DNA of 64,000 nucleotides from Yamadazyma tenuis (Eukaryota; Ascomycota; Pichiomycetes; Serinales; Debaryomycetaceae), in the NCBI RefSeq assembly GCF_029203305.1, contig NC_089466.1, positions 868,001-932,000 of the forward strand, read 5' to 3'. Each line of letters begins with the position of its first letter. Position 1 is the first letter of the stretch. Shown in pieces: positions 26,569-37,311 of this stretch. The notes beneath the pieces are model-generated. The model was given only the letters and a program-made list of their open reading frames with translations, did not search any database and was not told the origin of the DNA. The translations under genes and the position numbers were made by a program.

Positions 26569-29500
26569 TCATGTGCTATTATGAGCCAAATATAACTGTT
26601 TCTGAAGAGAAGTAACGTTATCTTTTAATTGATCTCTCTCCTGTTTCAAGATAAATAAGTCAGCTTCTAAATCTTTGAGTTTCATATTATAATGAGCGTT
26701 TTCGAGGGCATCATCGTCTTCCTCATTTTCTGCTTCACGAATTGGGTTGGCGATATTAACGTTCTCTTGGCTTGGGAATTGTAAGGGATTTCTGGTACTT
26801 GTTCTCTTACTGGCCTTTTTGAAGAGCTTCAACTCATTGTTTTCTTTAATCAATTTCTCCATCAAAGACCTTTGGTTGTTCAATTCTTCTTGGGTTAATT
26901 TCAAGGCTTTTGAAGTGTTGTTGACACTTTGCAATGCATCTTTATAGTTCGAATCATAGGTTCTCAAGTTTGACAACTTGACATCCAACTCGCTTCTCAA
27001 AGTGGAAATCTCTCTGGCGGAGGTGACTTCTTGTTCCTTGCTGATCTTCATTAAACCATCCAATTGTTTTTGCAATTCCAACACCATTGGGTCCACTGCA
27101 TTGTTGACAGACCTGTCAGTAGAAGCAGAAGAGATGTTTCTAGTGTTCCAAGCATTGACTAAGTGTTCTAATTGGTTGGAAATATCCTTCTTGCTCCTTC
27201 TTGTGGTAGAGTTACTCAAAATTGATTTGTTCGTGCTGTCAACACCATTGATGCTGCGAACATCCTCTTGTTCAGGCTCATCATCTGAAATATCATCGTT
27301 ATCGTGGATAGATCTGTAATTATTGTATTCCAACTCTAAGTTGTCATGCTTGGATTTCCAGTTGTTGATCTCCTTGTGTAAGATTTCTTGATCTCTCACT
27401 TGTTGTGTCAAAATCTTGACTTTTTCTTCTTGTTTAGCTATGATCTTTTGGAAATCCGATAATTGCGCAACCTGATTATTCATAAAAGGCTCAAATTCTT
27501 GGATCTTGTTGTTCAAGACAGAATTCTCTTGGGTCAAATAAATTAACTTGTTATTTAATTCCAATCTTTCCAACTTGTAACGTGTAAGTTCACCTACTGA
27601 GTTAGAATTGTTGGTGATATTAGAAGCCACATCTCTTTCTTCATTTTCTTCATCGATTTTGAGCAAATTTGGATCGATTTGCTGTTTCAATTCTCTGATG
27701 ACATCATCCTTTTCTTGCAATTGCAATTTCAAATCTTCTGCATTTGTAGAACGTAAGGCAGTGTTTTCGTGTTCCAATGCATTGATCTTTTCAGTAGCAT
27801 TTTGCATCTCAATCTTGGCATTTTGCCTTAAAGCTGTCAATTGACTAGTAAGCTCGGCAACCAATTGCTTAACCTTTTCATTTTCAACATTCTTGGCCAA
27901 ATTAGGTGTCGAACTGTTCACCAACCTATCAGTTTCAATGGCCTTGGTGTGGCCATTAGTATTCGAGAAGTCGTTGGTGCCAGAATTCGAAAATCTTGAA
28001 ACATCAATATCATCTTCGGTGATGTCACCTCTTTCAGAGATGGCGGTCGATGGTACTTCCACAAACTTATCACCATTATCGATAACGTCTCTAGGTCTTT
28101 CTGGAGAAGCAGCCGGGGTTCTAAATTCTTCAGGGCCAGCCGAAAAGCTTCTGGCATGACGCTGAAATCCTTGTCTAACTTCATCCTCTTGAGAACTAGA
28201 GTGTCCCATTCCAGTTGCAGCCACAGCTCCCACAACTCCAGCGGTTCCAACAGCTCCAACAGTAGCGACTCCACCAAAAGGTGTGGCCGAGTTGGAACCA
28301 AGAGGCGACGTTGTTGAAGAACGAACAACAGTATCAGATAAACCAGCAGCCGCAGCAGCCTTTTTAGTAGCCTTAACAACAGTTTGCCGGGAAGACAAGA
28401 AAGAATCAAGAACACTCAAGTCCAACTGGTAAATGATAGTGTCCAAGTCAGCAGCCGGATCTTTCGTCTCATAAGTATTAAAGTCATTAGGATCACTTGA
28501 AGCATAATCGTTCTTGTCACCACCCATAATCAAAATCTTGTTTAAAGCCGGAAGATAAGTCATGGTATGACCACATCTAGATCCAGGGCCATCAATTTCA
28601 CCGTTTGATATCAATTTGGACCACACCAAAGTGTGCAAGTCCAACACATACAAAGAGTTGTAAATGATTCCACTAAAGTCGTTCCCTCCATAAACATAAA
28701 GTTTATCGTGGATAATACAAGCAGAGTGTTCGTTGACCGGCAACGGGGTGTTCCCAGAAGATGAAATCTGAGTCCATTTGGAGCTGGCAATATCAAAGCA
28801 CCACAAGTCGTTCGAAACCTTTTCGTTATTGTACACCCCACCAAATACGTAGATCTGGTTTTTATAGACCGACATTGTGTGGTTTGTCAAAGGAGGAGGC
28901 CTAAAATTATTCAATGGTTCGACCAAATTCCATCTGGCCTTGGGGGACTTGAAGGTGTTCAATTCAAAGTAGTACAAGTCATTGAACACATCATTTTCCA
29001 ATTGACCTCCGAAAAGATACAATCTAGAAGACTGGTTATTCAACGACACCACTCCAATTGTGTGACCATAACGACCATTGGGCTTGTTCAAGATATGGCT
29101 TGGAATGGTATACTTGTTGTTGTTGATGTTGAACAAATAAAAGTTGTTGTCGGGAAAACCATTGAAGTCCGTATCGACTGTATCACCTCCATAGATGATA
29201 AAGGCATTTCCAATCAACACTGACGAGTGGCCCACTCTGGCGGGTGGATTGTTGTTATTGGCGATGACCACAGGCTCGGCCGTATATTCAATGGTGGAGT
29301 TAGTGGATGGGTCTACGGTGGGAACGATTTTCCAAGTGTCACCAAACACAGAGCCTTCTTTCAAACCCCCCATTAAAAACACCTCATTTTTCTCTGATGA
29401 GATACTAGAAGCCGAGTGCCTATAACGAGGAAACGGAGAGTTTCTCAATTTGAACTTCGTCCATGGAGTTCCTTCGGGGTCAAGGGGAGGAGAAGATGTT

Positions 29501-29712
29501 GTGGTTGCACCTGCCAAGGGTGATTTTTTCAATATTGGTGAATGGTACACGGGACCGGAAGCATCACCTTGTGAAGGTGTGGGCAAGTGATTATCATAAC
29601 CTGGAGTCAATTCTTGACTAGCATCGATCAGAGCAGCCGAGTCATCGTCGATTGAAGTGTTAGGATCGATTGATCCGTCTTTTTTCTTTTTACCGAATTT
29701 AAAGCGGGCCAT
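26569..29712 (-). CDS. KEL1: Kelch-repeat cell-polarity protein (Kel1/Kel2-like)
   Basis: 1047 residues. After a basic N-terminus (RFKFGKKKK), six kelch blades span ~90-390, marked by MGGLKEGSVFGDTW, IYGGD, LFGGQ, VFGGV, VYGGN and MGGDK. A low-complexity Ala/Gly/Val/Ser stretch (~440-500) follows, then coiled coil from ~600 to the C-terminus. This is the Kel1 layout. Kel1 localises to sites of polarised growth, binds formins and takes part in mitotic exit with Lte1. Kel1 versus Kel2 cannot be separated because the S. cerevisiae pair arose after the lineages split. Confidence 0.85.
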   Translation of the reverse strand: MARFKFGKKKKDGSIDPNTSIDDDSAALIDASQELTPGYDNHLPTPSQGDASGPVYHSPILKKSPLAGATTTSSPPLDPEGTPWTKFKLRNSPFPRYRHSASSISSEKNEVFLMGGLKEGSVFGDTWKIVPTVDPSTNSTIEYTAEPVVIANNNNPPARVGHSSVLIGNAFIIYGGDTVDTDFNGFPDNNFYLFNINNNKYTIPSHILNKPNGRYGHTIGVVSLNNQSSRLYLFGGQLENDVFNDLYYFELNTFKSPKARWNLVEPLNNFRPPPLTNHTMSVYKNQIYVFGGVYNNEKVSNDLWCFDIASSKWTQISSSGNTPLPVNEHSACIIHDKLYVYGGNDFSGIIYNSLYVLDLHTLVWSKLISNGEIDGPGSRCGHTMTYLPALNKILIMGGDKNDYASSDPNDFNTYETKDPAADLDTIIYQLDLSVLDSFLSSRQTVVKATKKAAAAAGLSDTVVRSSTTSPLGSNSATPFGGVATVGAVGTAGVVGAVAATGMGHSSSQEDEVRQGFQRHARSFSAGPEEFRTPAASPERPRDVIDNGDKFVEVPSTAISERGDITEDDIDVSRFSNSGTNDFSNTNGHTKAIETDRLVNSSTPNLAKNVENEKVKQLVAELTSQLTALRQNAKIEMQNATEKINALEHENTALRSTNAEDLKLQLQEKDDVIRELKQQIDPNLLKIDEENEERDVASNITNNSNSVGELTRYKLERLELNNKLIYLTQENSVLNNKIQEFEPFMNNQVAQLSDFQKIIAKQEEKVKILTQQVRDQEILHKEINNWKSKHDNLELEYNNYRSIHDNDDISDDEPEQEDVRSINGVDSTNKSILSNSTTRRSKKDISNQLEHLVNAWNTRNISSASTDRSVNNAVDPMVLELQKQLDGLMKISKEQEVTSAREISTLRSELDVKLSNLRTYDSNYKDALQSVNNTSKALKLTQEELNNQRSLMEKLIKENNELKLFKKASKRTSTRNPLQFPSQENVNIANPIREAENEEDDDALENAHYNMKLKDLEADLFILKQERDQLKDNVTSLQKQLYLAHNST

Positions 29713-30793
29713 TTCAAAACAACTTGTAAGGGATTGAATAAGTCAAGGCACAACACGGAACGTAGATTGCTTGGGTACAAAAGACAATACAAATTGTAAT
29801 AAAAGAACTTAGAGTTAGTTCTGGGGAAAATAAACTGAATGCTCAAATGCAAACAAAAGTCGGTTTATTTATTTCGTGGAGAATCCACTAATGCCTGTGA
29901 ACAGAAAAAAAATTTTCAATATTAAACGAGCCGTTATACTAATATATTTTCCTTGTTTCAGTGAATGGTCGATGTACCGACTCCAGGAATGGCTTAATGG
30001 GGAAATTGTTTGAAGATGTCAGCCAAACTTTGGCCTGGTGGTGTCTCCTCATTATTACTGTAAGAAGATGAACATCTGGTATGAGTGGCTAAGGTACGTG
30101 AGACGTTTTGTATTCATTGCCTAATTAGGCAATGCAGAACTTACTATTTTGAGAAATAAGTTGTGGGCCTCGCTTTACAAGAGTTACCATTCGAGGAAAA
30201 AGTGCCACTTCAACCACCGGGGGAGTATCGGTGAGTGTTAAGCATACGGTCCTAATTACAGTTATTGTTCATGGGCATACATGTGGTGGTGGTGATATGG
30301 TGACTTTTATGCTTGGTATTTTCAAATGCTACATATTTTAAGCCACGCCCGCATTTGCGACAACTTTGTTTGTTTAACTGACGAAGTGGCGGCTACCGGA
30401 ACCTGTTGAAAGGGTACCTCTTTAATGTGCCAGAGCAGTTTTGTGGGGATTTTAGGCTTTGAACCGTACACGGTGACGGCGGGAAGAAGCTAGACGGCTA
30501 AACCGCTCAGATCCACGCGAAGTTCTTGGTAAAAACACTCTGTGTACCTCATTTTTGGCAGCCATTGACATGTCCATCCATTTGGGTGAATTTGCAACAA
30601 TGTGAGCCTGATAATTATACTGAGATGTTCAAGTTACCATTGGATCCCCAAGTACCTCTCCAGTATATCTGTATTTATTATGTTGCCAATCTTATCTCTA
30701 TGCGGCGCTTTTGTCCTACTGGTTAAGTTTGTGCTCGCGTAGGTTGGTGCGCACTCGAAATCGTTTCCTCGAATACTACTGTACCGCTGAAGC
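29713..30793. other. Divergent KEL1/VPS53 intergenic region
   Basis: 1.08 kb between outward-facing genes. The main structured element is a perfect 20-bp palindrome at 30115-30134. Short ORFs near 30526 have no support. The size is large for a housekeeping divergent promoter in this window; no RNA gene is recognised. Confidence 0.5.
30115..30134. repeat. Perfect 20-bp palindrome
   Basis: CATTGCCTAATTAGGCAATG equals its own reverse complement, and the flanking bases do not extend it. It is in the middle of the KEL1/VPS53 divergent region. The central TAATTA and outer symmetry suggest a dimeric DNA-binding site. No known yeast factor is assigned. Confidence 0.85.
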
Positions 30794-33196
30794 ATGAACA
30801 GCTTCGAGTACAATCCATATGATGATCTTCGGCAGATATTCCAGGATCCTCAGTCGATAAAAGAGTTGCCGCAGCTTCTAAAATATATCAATGACCACAA
30901 ATTGGCTGTGAGTCAACAAATCAATTCCGATATCAACAAGTTTCACCAAAGCAATAATGATCTTTCAGGTAAAGATATTTTGGAATTGATCCAATCTATA
31001 GAGACCACACAGACCAAGTCTCAAAGAATCCAAACCTCCATTCAGTCAATCACCTGTGAAATCTCCAAATTAGACTTGATGAAGAAGAACCTTACGTTGT
31101 CTATGAACATCTTCAAGAGGCTTCAGATACTAAGCTACTCCATCAACGAATTGAACCAGCACCTAAAAGCTGACTACAGATACAAAGATATCTTTGATCA
31201 CTTGAATAACACTAAGGATTTGTTGGAGTTCTTTAAGCCATACAAGTCGATTGACGAGATCAACAGATTGCATTTGGTAATGGCCAAGATCGAGACAAAA
31301 TTGATTGACAACATTTTCATCGATTTCGAGGAGATATTGGTGTACCACAAACCGCTGAAAGACCTCAAGTATGCTTGCATGATTCTAGAGCTTATTGATG
31401 ATAAACAGAAAGACAAATTGTTGAATTGGTTTTACAACCTCCAGCTCAAAGAAATAAAGGCAATTTTCAACAACTTTGACGAAGCTGGTTCATTGGACAA
31501 CTTGAACAGGAGATTCATATACTACAACAATACTTTGAAAAAGATGAGGTCGGAAAATGCAGATATATTTCCGAGCAGCTGGAACATTGAGTTGGAACTA
31601 TCCAAGTTGTTCTGCGAGATTACGAAGGAAGATTTATTGGCAAAATTGAACCAAAGAAAAGTGTCTTCCGAAACCTTGTTAAGTTGTTTGAACACCACTC
31701 TTGAGTTTGAAAATAGCCTTAATACTGCATTAAAGTCCACAGACTTTACAAGAATTATTCTGAAGGTGTTTGAGCCTTACTTGAGCATATGGATAGGTGA
31801 TCAAGACAGATATTTGAACTCTAAAATGATTGAATTCTTCTCGGTTCCTAAAATCCCTCCCGAGTTTCAATCCAGCACCAGCTTCAGCGAGTTTGAAAAC
31901 GTTTTAAAGATTAATAGTATCCCTAACATTTCGAATTCCTCAATCGAACTATTCAAGGTATACCAGAAGATCTTGATTCAAGCATTAAAATGGTCTAATG
32001 GTAAGATACACTTGGACTTAGCTAACTTGTTCAACAAGTATCTAGCAGAATATCATGACAGAATATTATTGCCTATTGTGAATAGCGAACAAAATGAAGC
32101 TAATGAGGTCAATCAGCTTGAGTCTATTAAGTACTTGACGATGGTATTGAATACGGGGGATTACATTATCAACAACTTGGACGACTTATACAAGAAATTT
32201 AACAACATTATCAGTGCCCAATACAAGGGTAAGTTTAACTTCGATAATTTGAATCATTTGTACTTGAATCTTATCAACAGGTCCATGAACAGACTAATTG
32301 ACTTGATATCTACCGACTTAAGGTTCAGTTGGAGGCAATTTGAAAACAACAACTGGAATAACAATGAGCCTTCTGAAGAAGTATCCAATTATATGATTGA
32401 TATCAAGGGGTGTTTGACTAAGAACTGCAAGGCGATTTTACCGTTAATAATACGGGAAAGTTATATTCGAACATTTTGCAACAAAGTAACGGAACTTGTG
32501 GTGAGGGATTTCTCCAACAACTTGAAGTTAATAAAACCATTGAGTATCCTTAATATCGAACAAATCACTAACGACATCAACAACTTGAAACAATTGATAA
32601 TGAAGTTGCCACTTTACTCCAACCCTAACTGGGATGATAAGACCCTTAACGACAAAGAGAAAGACAAGTCTCTACAATTCTATGAAAAATATGTTGATAA
32701 CCAGTTTTATAAGTTGGAGATGCTTTTGAAATTACTTTTAACTCCAACATTACCGATTGACAACTTGGTAGGAAGTTACTTCAGCTTGATTCATGACAAT
32801 TCGATAAAGAACTTCAAGAAATTTCTCAGCTTAAAGAACTTGTCAGTTCTAGAGCAAAGAAAGTACATTGACAACTTCAACTTGCAGCTTTCTCTAGCAA
32901 ACGATGATTTAGCAGAAGAATCGCCCATAATGGCCATACTAAAGGATGACAGCCCTGGACCTATCAATACCAATCCAAGTGTCTCAAACACGAATTCTGG
33001 AATTATCTCACCTTTCCCCAACATGTCTTCCCAGGCTGAGGGAAGTAAATCACCCAAATTGAAAATTAATAACTTAGAAAAGAACCTTAGAGAATTGGCA
33101 TTGAACAGTGAAAGTAACATCAACAAGTTTAATGAAAATTTCAAAAACTTTGGCAAACTTTTCCGTAAAGATAACCAGAACCAAGGTCATGAGTAG
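30794..33196 (+). CDS. VPS53: GARP tethering-complex subunit Vps53
   Basis: 800 residues, near S. cerevisiae Vps53 (822). The N-terminal Vps53 domain has a coiled-coil start and the KLDLMKKNLTLSMNIFKRLQ helix. Further on, FEPYLSIWIGDQD (~326-338) is a family block. The C-terminal half is CATCHR-type helical rods, ending in a Ser/Pro-rich linker (~715-770) and a short helix. Vps51-54 capture endosome-derived vesicles at the trans-Golgi. Codon 323 (31760-31762) is CTG directly before KVFEP, a place where serine fits the family better than leucine. Its partner VPS52 is at 50.6 kb. Confidence 0.85.
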   Translation: MNSFEYNPYDDLRQIFQDPQSIKELPQLLKYINDHKLAVSQQINSDINKFHQSNNDLSGKDILELIQSIETTQTKSQRIQTSIQSITCEISKLDLMKKNLTLSMNIFKRLQILSYSINELNQHLKADYRYKDIFDHLNNTKDLLEFFKPYKSIDEINRLHLVMAKIETKLIDNIFIDFEEILVYHKPLKDLKYACMILELIDDKQKDKLLNWFYNLQLKEIKAIFNNFDEAGSLDNLNRRFIYYNNTLKKMRSENADIFPSSWNIELELSKLFCEITKEDLLAKLNQRKVSSETLLSCLNTTLEFENSLNTALKSTDFTRIILKVFEPYLSIWIGDQDRYLNSKMIEFFSVPKIPPEFQSSTSFSEFENVLKINSIPNISNSSIELFKVYQKILIQALKWSNGKIHLDLANLFNKYLAEYHDRILLPIVNSEQNEANEVNQLESIKYLTMVLNTGDYIINNLDDLYKKFNNIISAQYKGKFNFDNLNHLYLNLINRSMNRLIDLISTDLRFSWRQFENNNWNNNEPSEEVSNYMIDIKGCLTKNCKAILPLIIRESYIRTFCNKVTELVVRDFSNNLKLIKPLSILNIEQITNDINNLKQLIMKLPLYSNPNWDDKTLNDKEKDKSLQFYEKYVDNQFYKLEMLLKLLLTPTLPIDNLVGSYFSLIHDNSIKNFKKFLSLKNLSVLEQRKYIDNFNLQLSLANDDLAEESPIMAILKDDSPGPINTNPSVSNTNSGIISPFPNMSSQAEGSKSPKLKINNLEKNLRELALNSESNINKFNENFKNFGKLFRKDNQNQGHE

Positions 33197-33402
33197 GTAA
33201 GTATGATTAAATAGATAAGTATTAGTCACACCATTTTATTTTCACACTCTCAGGTTTGTCTTCTAGAAACCTTGCAGAGGGGTTTCCCTTGGGCTTTCAG
33301 TTTTAGGTTTATCAGTTTTAAGTTTATTCTCTTTCTCCTCTCCATCACTGACCCAAAAACTAGTCGCAAAAAAAAAATCCGAATACCCCAAACCACTGCA
33401 AC

Positions 33403-34176
33403 ATGAAGCTTGTGAAAATATGTGGTATTAAGCGTCAACAAGCAGCCCTGGAGGCCATATCATTCGGTGCCGACCTACTTGGTATGATAATGGTTCCTGG
33501 AAGAGCGAGAACTATTGACATCGAAGAAGCGAAGGCTGTTGCACAATTAGTCAAGCAGACAAGGCAGCATAAGAAACGTCAGTTTCAAACCATGACTGAG
33601 ATCTTGAATGTCCTAAGAGAAGAAGACTTTGAGACCATAGATGATTATAGTGACAGGATATCAGACTTACTTGAAGAAAATGGACCATTTTTAGTGGGAG
33701 TATTTAGAAACCAGCCGATGACTGATGTTTTCAGAATCTCTGAAGAAGTGGGCAACGACATAATCCAGCTCCACGGCAAGGAAAATGTGCTAGAATACTG
33801 CAGCTATAATTCGAAAAACTTTGATCTGAAGTTTGGGGTCATTCCTCGTTTCGTGATTCCTAATGATGTTTCTAAGATTTACGACACTCTAGAAGCCATT
33901 TGCATTGGAGGAAAATATTTTGGTAATGGGTTCCTTTTACCGTTGCTCGATTCTGAATTGGGTGGTGAAGGTAAGCTTATTGACTGGTCACTTTTGAAGG
34001 AGTTGACACTGGGAAAGTTCATTTTGGCTGGTGGTTTGAATGAGTTTAACATCTTGCAATTAAGCGAGTACTCCAACTTAAAAGGATTTGATGTTAGTGG
34101 AGGAGTGGAAACTCAAGGAGAAAAAGATCCTAGAAAAGTAGAAAACTTTATCAAGAACGGTAAACTGGTCGCTTAA
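33403..34176 (+). CDS. TRP1: Phosphoribosylanthranilate isomerase
   Basis: 257 residues, a single TIM barrel. The strand-1 catalytic Cys is in KLVKICGIK (C7), followed by GADLLGMI and VPGRARTID. The catalytic Asp lies in the HGKENVLEY to PRFVIP half-barrel region. Phosphate-binding GGLNEFN and FDVSGGVET are near the end. It performs the Amadori rearrangement in tryptophan synthesis and stands as a separate gene, as in other Saccharomycotina (filamentous fungi fuse it to TRP3). The insertion at ~50-85 is longer than in S. cerevisiae Trp1 (224). Confidence 0.95.
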   Translation: MKLVKICGIKRQQAALEAISFGADLLGMIMVPGRARTIDIEEAKAVAQLVKQTRQHKKRQFQTMTEILNVLREEDFETIDDYSDRISDLLEENGPFLVGVFRNQPMTDVFRISEEVGNDIIQLHGKENVLEYCSYNSKNFDLKFGVIPRFVIPNDVSKIYDTLEAICIGGKYFGNGFLLPLLDSELGGEGKLIDWSLLKELTLGKFILAGGLNEFNILQLSEYSNLKGFDVSGGVETQGEKDPRKVENFIKNGKLVA

Positions 34177-34248
34177 GTTGATGAAGTTACGTAACGTTAA
34201 GGTGTATTTAATTATTTATAATAGTAATAAAAAACCATGCACTCAAAT

Positions 34249-35916
34249 TTAGTCTTCTTGATCCCAGTTTTGAGGAGTTGGTTTATTTGGCATCACTGGA
34301 CCACCAGCTCTTTTGGCCATGATGATCTGATCAATAGATAATATGGTATTAGCAGCTTCCGTGGCCAAGTTAATGGCAGATCTTTTGGATGATAACAAGT
34401 CATAGATGAGCTCGTTATCAACATTAATTAGACCATCCTTAGAGTCATTTTCAATATCAATTCCAATGTTCAACCCGGAGTTATCATTCAAAGAGTGAAT
34501 AGCATATAATTTGGACAAGATTTCAGTTGAGTCCAAACCAGAAGTTTCTGACAACACTCTTGGCACAACTTCAAATGCTTTAGCGTATTGTTTAATGGCC
34601 AATTGTAATAAACCTGGAGTAGTCTCTCCATATTTGGTAACCAACTTGGACAATTCGATTTCAACACCACCTGCACCTGGTAATAATTCATTGCTCTTTA
34701 ACAAACCTTTAATGGAGTTAACTCCATCATCGATGCATCTTTCAACATCGTCCAAGTTGTTTTGGGTAGCACCTCTCAAAATAATCGTGGAAGTTCTGGT
34801 AGTGGAGTCTTCCCCTTGTCTGAAAATGGTGACTCTGTCACCACCAAGCTCTTTGGTTTCTATGACATCGATTTCTCCCATTTCATCTGGAGTTGGAGCT
34901 CCCAATCTTGGTAAAGGAGTGGCTCCACACACTTGACAAATTCTTCTGACATCAAATTTCGATGGGACTTTCAAAATCAAAATCCCGTACTTGTTGAAGT
35001 AGTGCAAAGCCAATTCACCAACAGAAGCACCAGCGATTATGACCTTAACACCTGAATCACTGATTTCTTTACACATCTGATCCAATTGTGCTTCTTCATC
35101 TTTAGAAAAATCCAACATTTCTTGGGCATTATGCAATAATACAGTAGAAGACGTTTCGGTGGTAGAAACATCAATAGGGCACGAGAATACAACCACCTTG
35201 GAAGTGCTGGTGATGTTTTTAACGGATCCTTCAGGTTGTCTTGGGAAGACCATTCCTTTTACCACCTGCGAATGGGCCAAACTTGAACCCATGATCTTTA
35301 CGACTCTGATGGAGTCCACATTGAAAGCAGAAGGCTTCTTTGGATTCAACACCAACTTAACTGCATCTATGATCAATTTGGAAATCACAGGTTCCAAAGC
35401 AGACTGCTTAGAAGAAACAACCGACTTGATGACCTTAATTAATTCTTTTGGATCAGTTAAAGATTCGACTTTATTTATGACCAAAGAGTCCAACTTCTCC
35501 ATCACAAACTTACATGCCAAGTTATAACCCTGAATGATTTCACTGACATTTAAACCCAAAGATAATAGTTTACTGGCAATGTTCAATAATTCACCAGCCA
35601 ATATGATTACCAAGTTGGTGTTATCACCCATTTCAAACTCTTGTTGTTTGGAAGCCATGATCAAGATCTTGACAGCAGGATGAACGATTTCCAACTCGTT
35701 AATCATGGTTGCAGCATCGTTTGTAACAAAAGTTTTACCCAACTTATTGACTATGATCTTATTTCTTCCACTGGGACCCATGGAAGTCTCAACAATTTGG
35801 GAGATTTCTCTAACAGCCTCGATATTTCTGATGATGGCACCATCGGCACTAGAGTGTGATTGGTAACCTTGCTTGAACAAGCCAGCGTTCGGAGCTTGAG
35901 GTAATTTTAAAGACAT
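34249..35916 (-). CDS. CCT8: Chaperonin CCT theta subunit (Cct8)
   Basis: 555 residues from the ATG at 35916. The opening MSLKLPQAPNAGLFKQGY is the Cct8 N-terminus. Chaperonin ATP motifs: TSMGPSGRNKIIVN, TNDAATMINELE and the GDGTT-type loop, here GDNTN, then AGELL. The apical domain and the final intermediate/equatorial segment (DSTEILSKLYAIHS, ending NKPTPQNWDQED) are complete. It is one of eight subunits of the TRiC/CCT ring that folds actin, tubulin and WD40 proteins in the cytosol; Tup1, encoded 6 kb away, is a WD40 protein. Convergent with TRP1. Confidence 0.95.
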   Translation of the reverse strand: MSLKLPQAPNAGLFKQGYQSHSSADGAIIRNIEAVREISQIVETSMGPSGRNKIIVNKLGKTFVTNDAATMINELEIVHPAVKILIMASKQQEFEMGDNTNLVIILAGELLNIASKLLSLGLNVSEIIQGYNLACKFVMEKLDSLVINKVESLTDPKELIKVIKSVVSSKQSALEPVISKLIIDAVKLVLNPKKPSAFNVDSIRVVKIMGSSLAHSQVVKGMVFPRQPEGSVKNITSTSKVVVFSCPIDVSTTETSSTVLLHNAQEMLDFSKDEEAQLDQMCKEISDSGVKVIIAGASVGELALHYFNKYGILILKVPSKFDVRRICQVCGATPLPRLGAPTPDEMGEIDVIETKELGGDRVTIFRQGEDSTTRTSTIILRGATQNNLDDVERCIDDGVNSIKGLLKSNELLPGAGGVEIELSKLVTKYGETTPGLLQLAIKQYAKAFEVVPRVLSETSGLDSTEILSKLYAIHSLNDNSGLNIGIDIENDSKDGLINVDNELIYDLLSSKRSAINLATEAANTILSIDQIIMAKRAGGPVMPNKPTPQNWDQED

Positions 35917-36090
35917 AGTTAGGAATATCAAACAGACGCACTCGTCGCCATTGGCATTTTAAGCAGATTCGAATCGCGCGGTGTGAAAAATTTACTGGGT
36001 TGGCGCACGTCGGGGCACAGAAGTCTGGTGTATTTATAATACAAGAGATATGGAGTAACATATGCACATCATAATAGTAACATCCTCAGT

Positions 36091-37311
36091 TCATAAATCT
36101 TCAACGTTTTCGAGCTTAACCAACCCCTCATGAGCCGGTGACTTGGGGAATGCCAGGTTGGGATCGGGGATATCAAAGGCATCAAGCACTTTTAAAAACT
36201 CCAGTTGATTCTTACTCTTCATGGCCTTGTTAATAACGTCGAAATGTTCAAAGTTGTTGAATCCTGCAAACCCATCGCCTGACGAATTCTGGTTGAAAAA
36301 TCTCTTCATAGATTGGAAAAATTTATCGTAATTATCCAATTTTCCTCTTAAATCGGAGTTTTCAATCTTTAATTCTCTAATGTCATCTAGAAGTTGTTGT
36401 TGGGCTTGTTTCTTCCTCTGTCTACACTTGGACGCCGCAACTCTGTTTCTTTCGAGAAGCCTGTCTCGTTTCCAAGCAGAAGTTCCTGGAACCGGTCCGT
36501 TATTGGGATTGTATATCACCTCATTATTGTAGATAAGTTGATGGTTGGGAGGAGGAACCCCGGCATACACAGTATGCTCTTGCGAGTCGTCTGGGACTGG
36601 CAAAATTTCTTCTTGTGGCCCAGAGAATACGGCATTAGTAGCCGAAAGTACTGTAGCGGGAGCTGAAGGTGATGGAACCGCCCCTGGTCCCTGGGACGGA
36701 ATTCCACCCACCACCGGTGCTTGAGTAAAAGTCTGGCAAGGAGCACCTACACCGACTCCGGGCGCTGCCGGGTGTCTCTGGTGTTTTGGGCCCACCGAAT
36801 AATGTGCCTGTAGTTCTGGTGGAAGAGAGGAGGGAAGTGGAGTAGCAATGGGATGGGATGTAGGATCGTGGTTATTGGTGTTAGGGAGCGGATGAGATTG
36901 AAATTCATCATGGGATCCTGGAACCATGCCAAATCCACCCCCACTGTTCTGAAGTACTTGCGGTTGTAACGCCTGGTTAAATCGAGACTTTTCGTGAAGG
37001 TCGATGGGAGTGGTTTCGTTGCTTACCACATCATAGTTGTCGTCAAATATTGCCTCATGGTTGATAATCTGGCCAATCTGACCGTTGGAGATGGAAATTC
37101 TTCGACGTAATACCGGCATTCCGTCCTGAGAGAAGTTTACAAACATGCTCTGGTCAAATAAAGGGGGATTAGTCATGGGATAGGTATTCAAGTCAAATGG
37201 ATTATTGAACATCCCCGAGTTGTCGTGGGTCCTTTTGGAGAGCGAGCCCTGAGTCCTCACCTCGATACCCTCGATGCCCTCGATGACGCCGGTGTTATTT
37301 ATCTCACTCAT
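36091..37311 (-). CDS. RCA1: ATF/CREB-type bZIP transcription factor (Cst6/Rca1-like)
   Basis: 406 residues. The bZIP (~280-340) begins GTSAWKRDRLLERNRVAASK; the basic region has the N-x3-A-A-S-K-C-R pattern of ATF/CREB proteins, followed by a leucine-type zipper and KLDNYDKFFQSMKRF. That combination fits Cst6/Aca1 and C. albicans Rca1, which control carbonic anhydrase in response to CO2, better than Sko1, whose zipper differs. The N-terminal part is Pro/Gln/Asn-rich with MPVLRRRISISNG (~64-76), a possible kinase site. The C-terminus (KSKNQLEFLKVLDAF) is helical. Sko1-like identity is the alternative. Confidence 0.65.
   Translation of the reverse strand: MSEINNTGVIEGIEGIEVRTQGSLSKRTHDNSGMFNNPFDLNTYPMTNPPLFDQSMFVNFSQDGMPVLRRRISISNGQIGQIINHEAIFDDNYDVVSNETTPIDLHEKSRFNQALQPQVLQNSGGGFGMVPGSHDEFQSHPLPNTNNHDPTSHPIATPLPSSLPPELQAHYSVGPKHQRHPAAPGVGVGAPCQTFTQAPVVGGIPSQGPGAVPSPSAPATVLSATNAVFSGPQEEILPVPDDSQEHTVYAGVPPPNHQLIYNNEVIYNPNNGPVPGTSAWKRDRLLERNRVAASKCRQRKKQAQQQLLDDIRELKIENSDLRGKLDNYDKFFQSMKRFFNQNSSGDGFAGFNNFEHFDVINKAMKSKNQLEFLKVLDAFDIPDPNLAFPKSPAHEGLVKLENVEDL

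Noticed and set aside
35966..35975. GATTCGAATC resembling a tRNA B-box
   Set aside because: Flanking bases do not form a T-arm stem, there is no A-box at the right distance, and no cloverleaf can be drawn.
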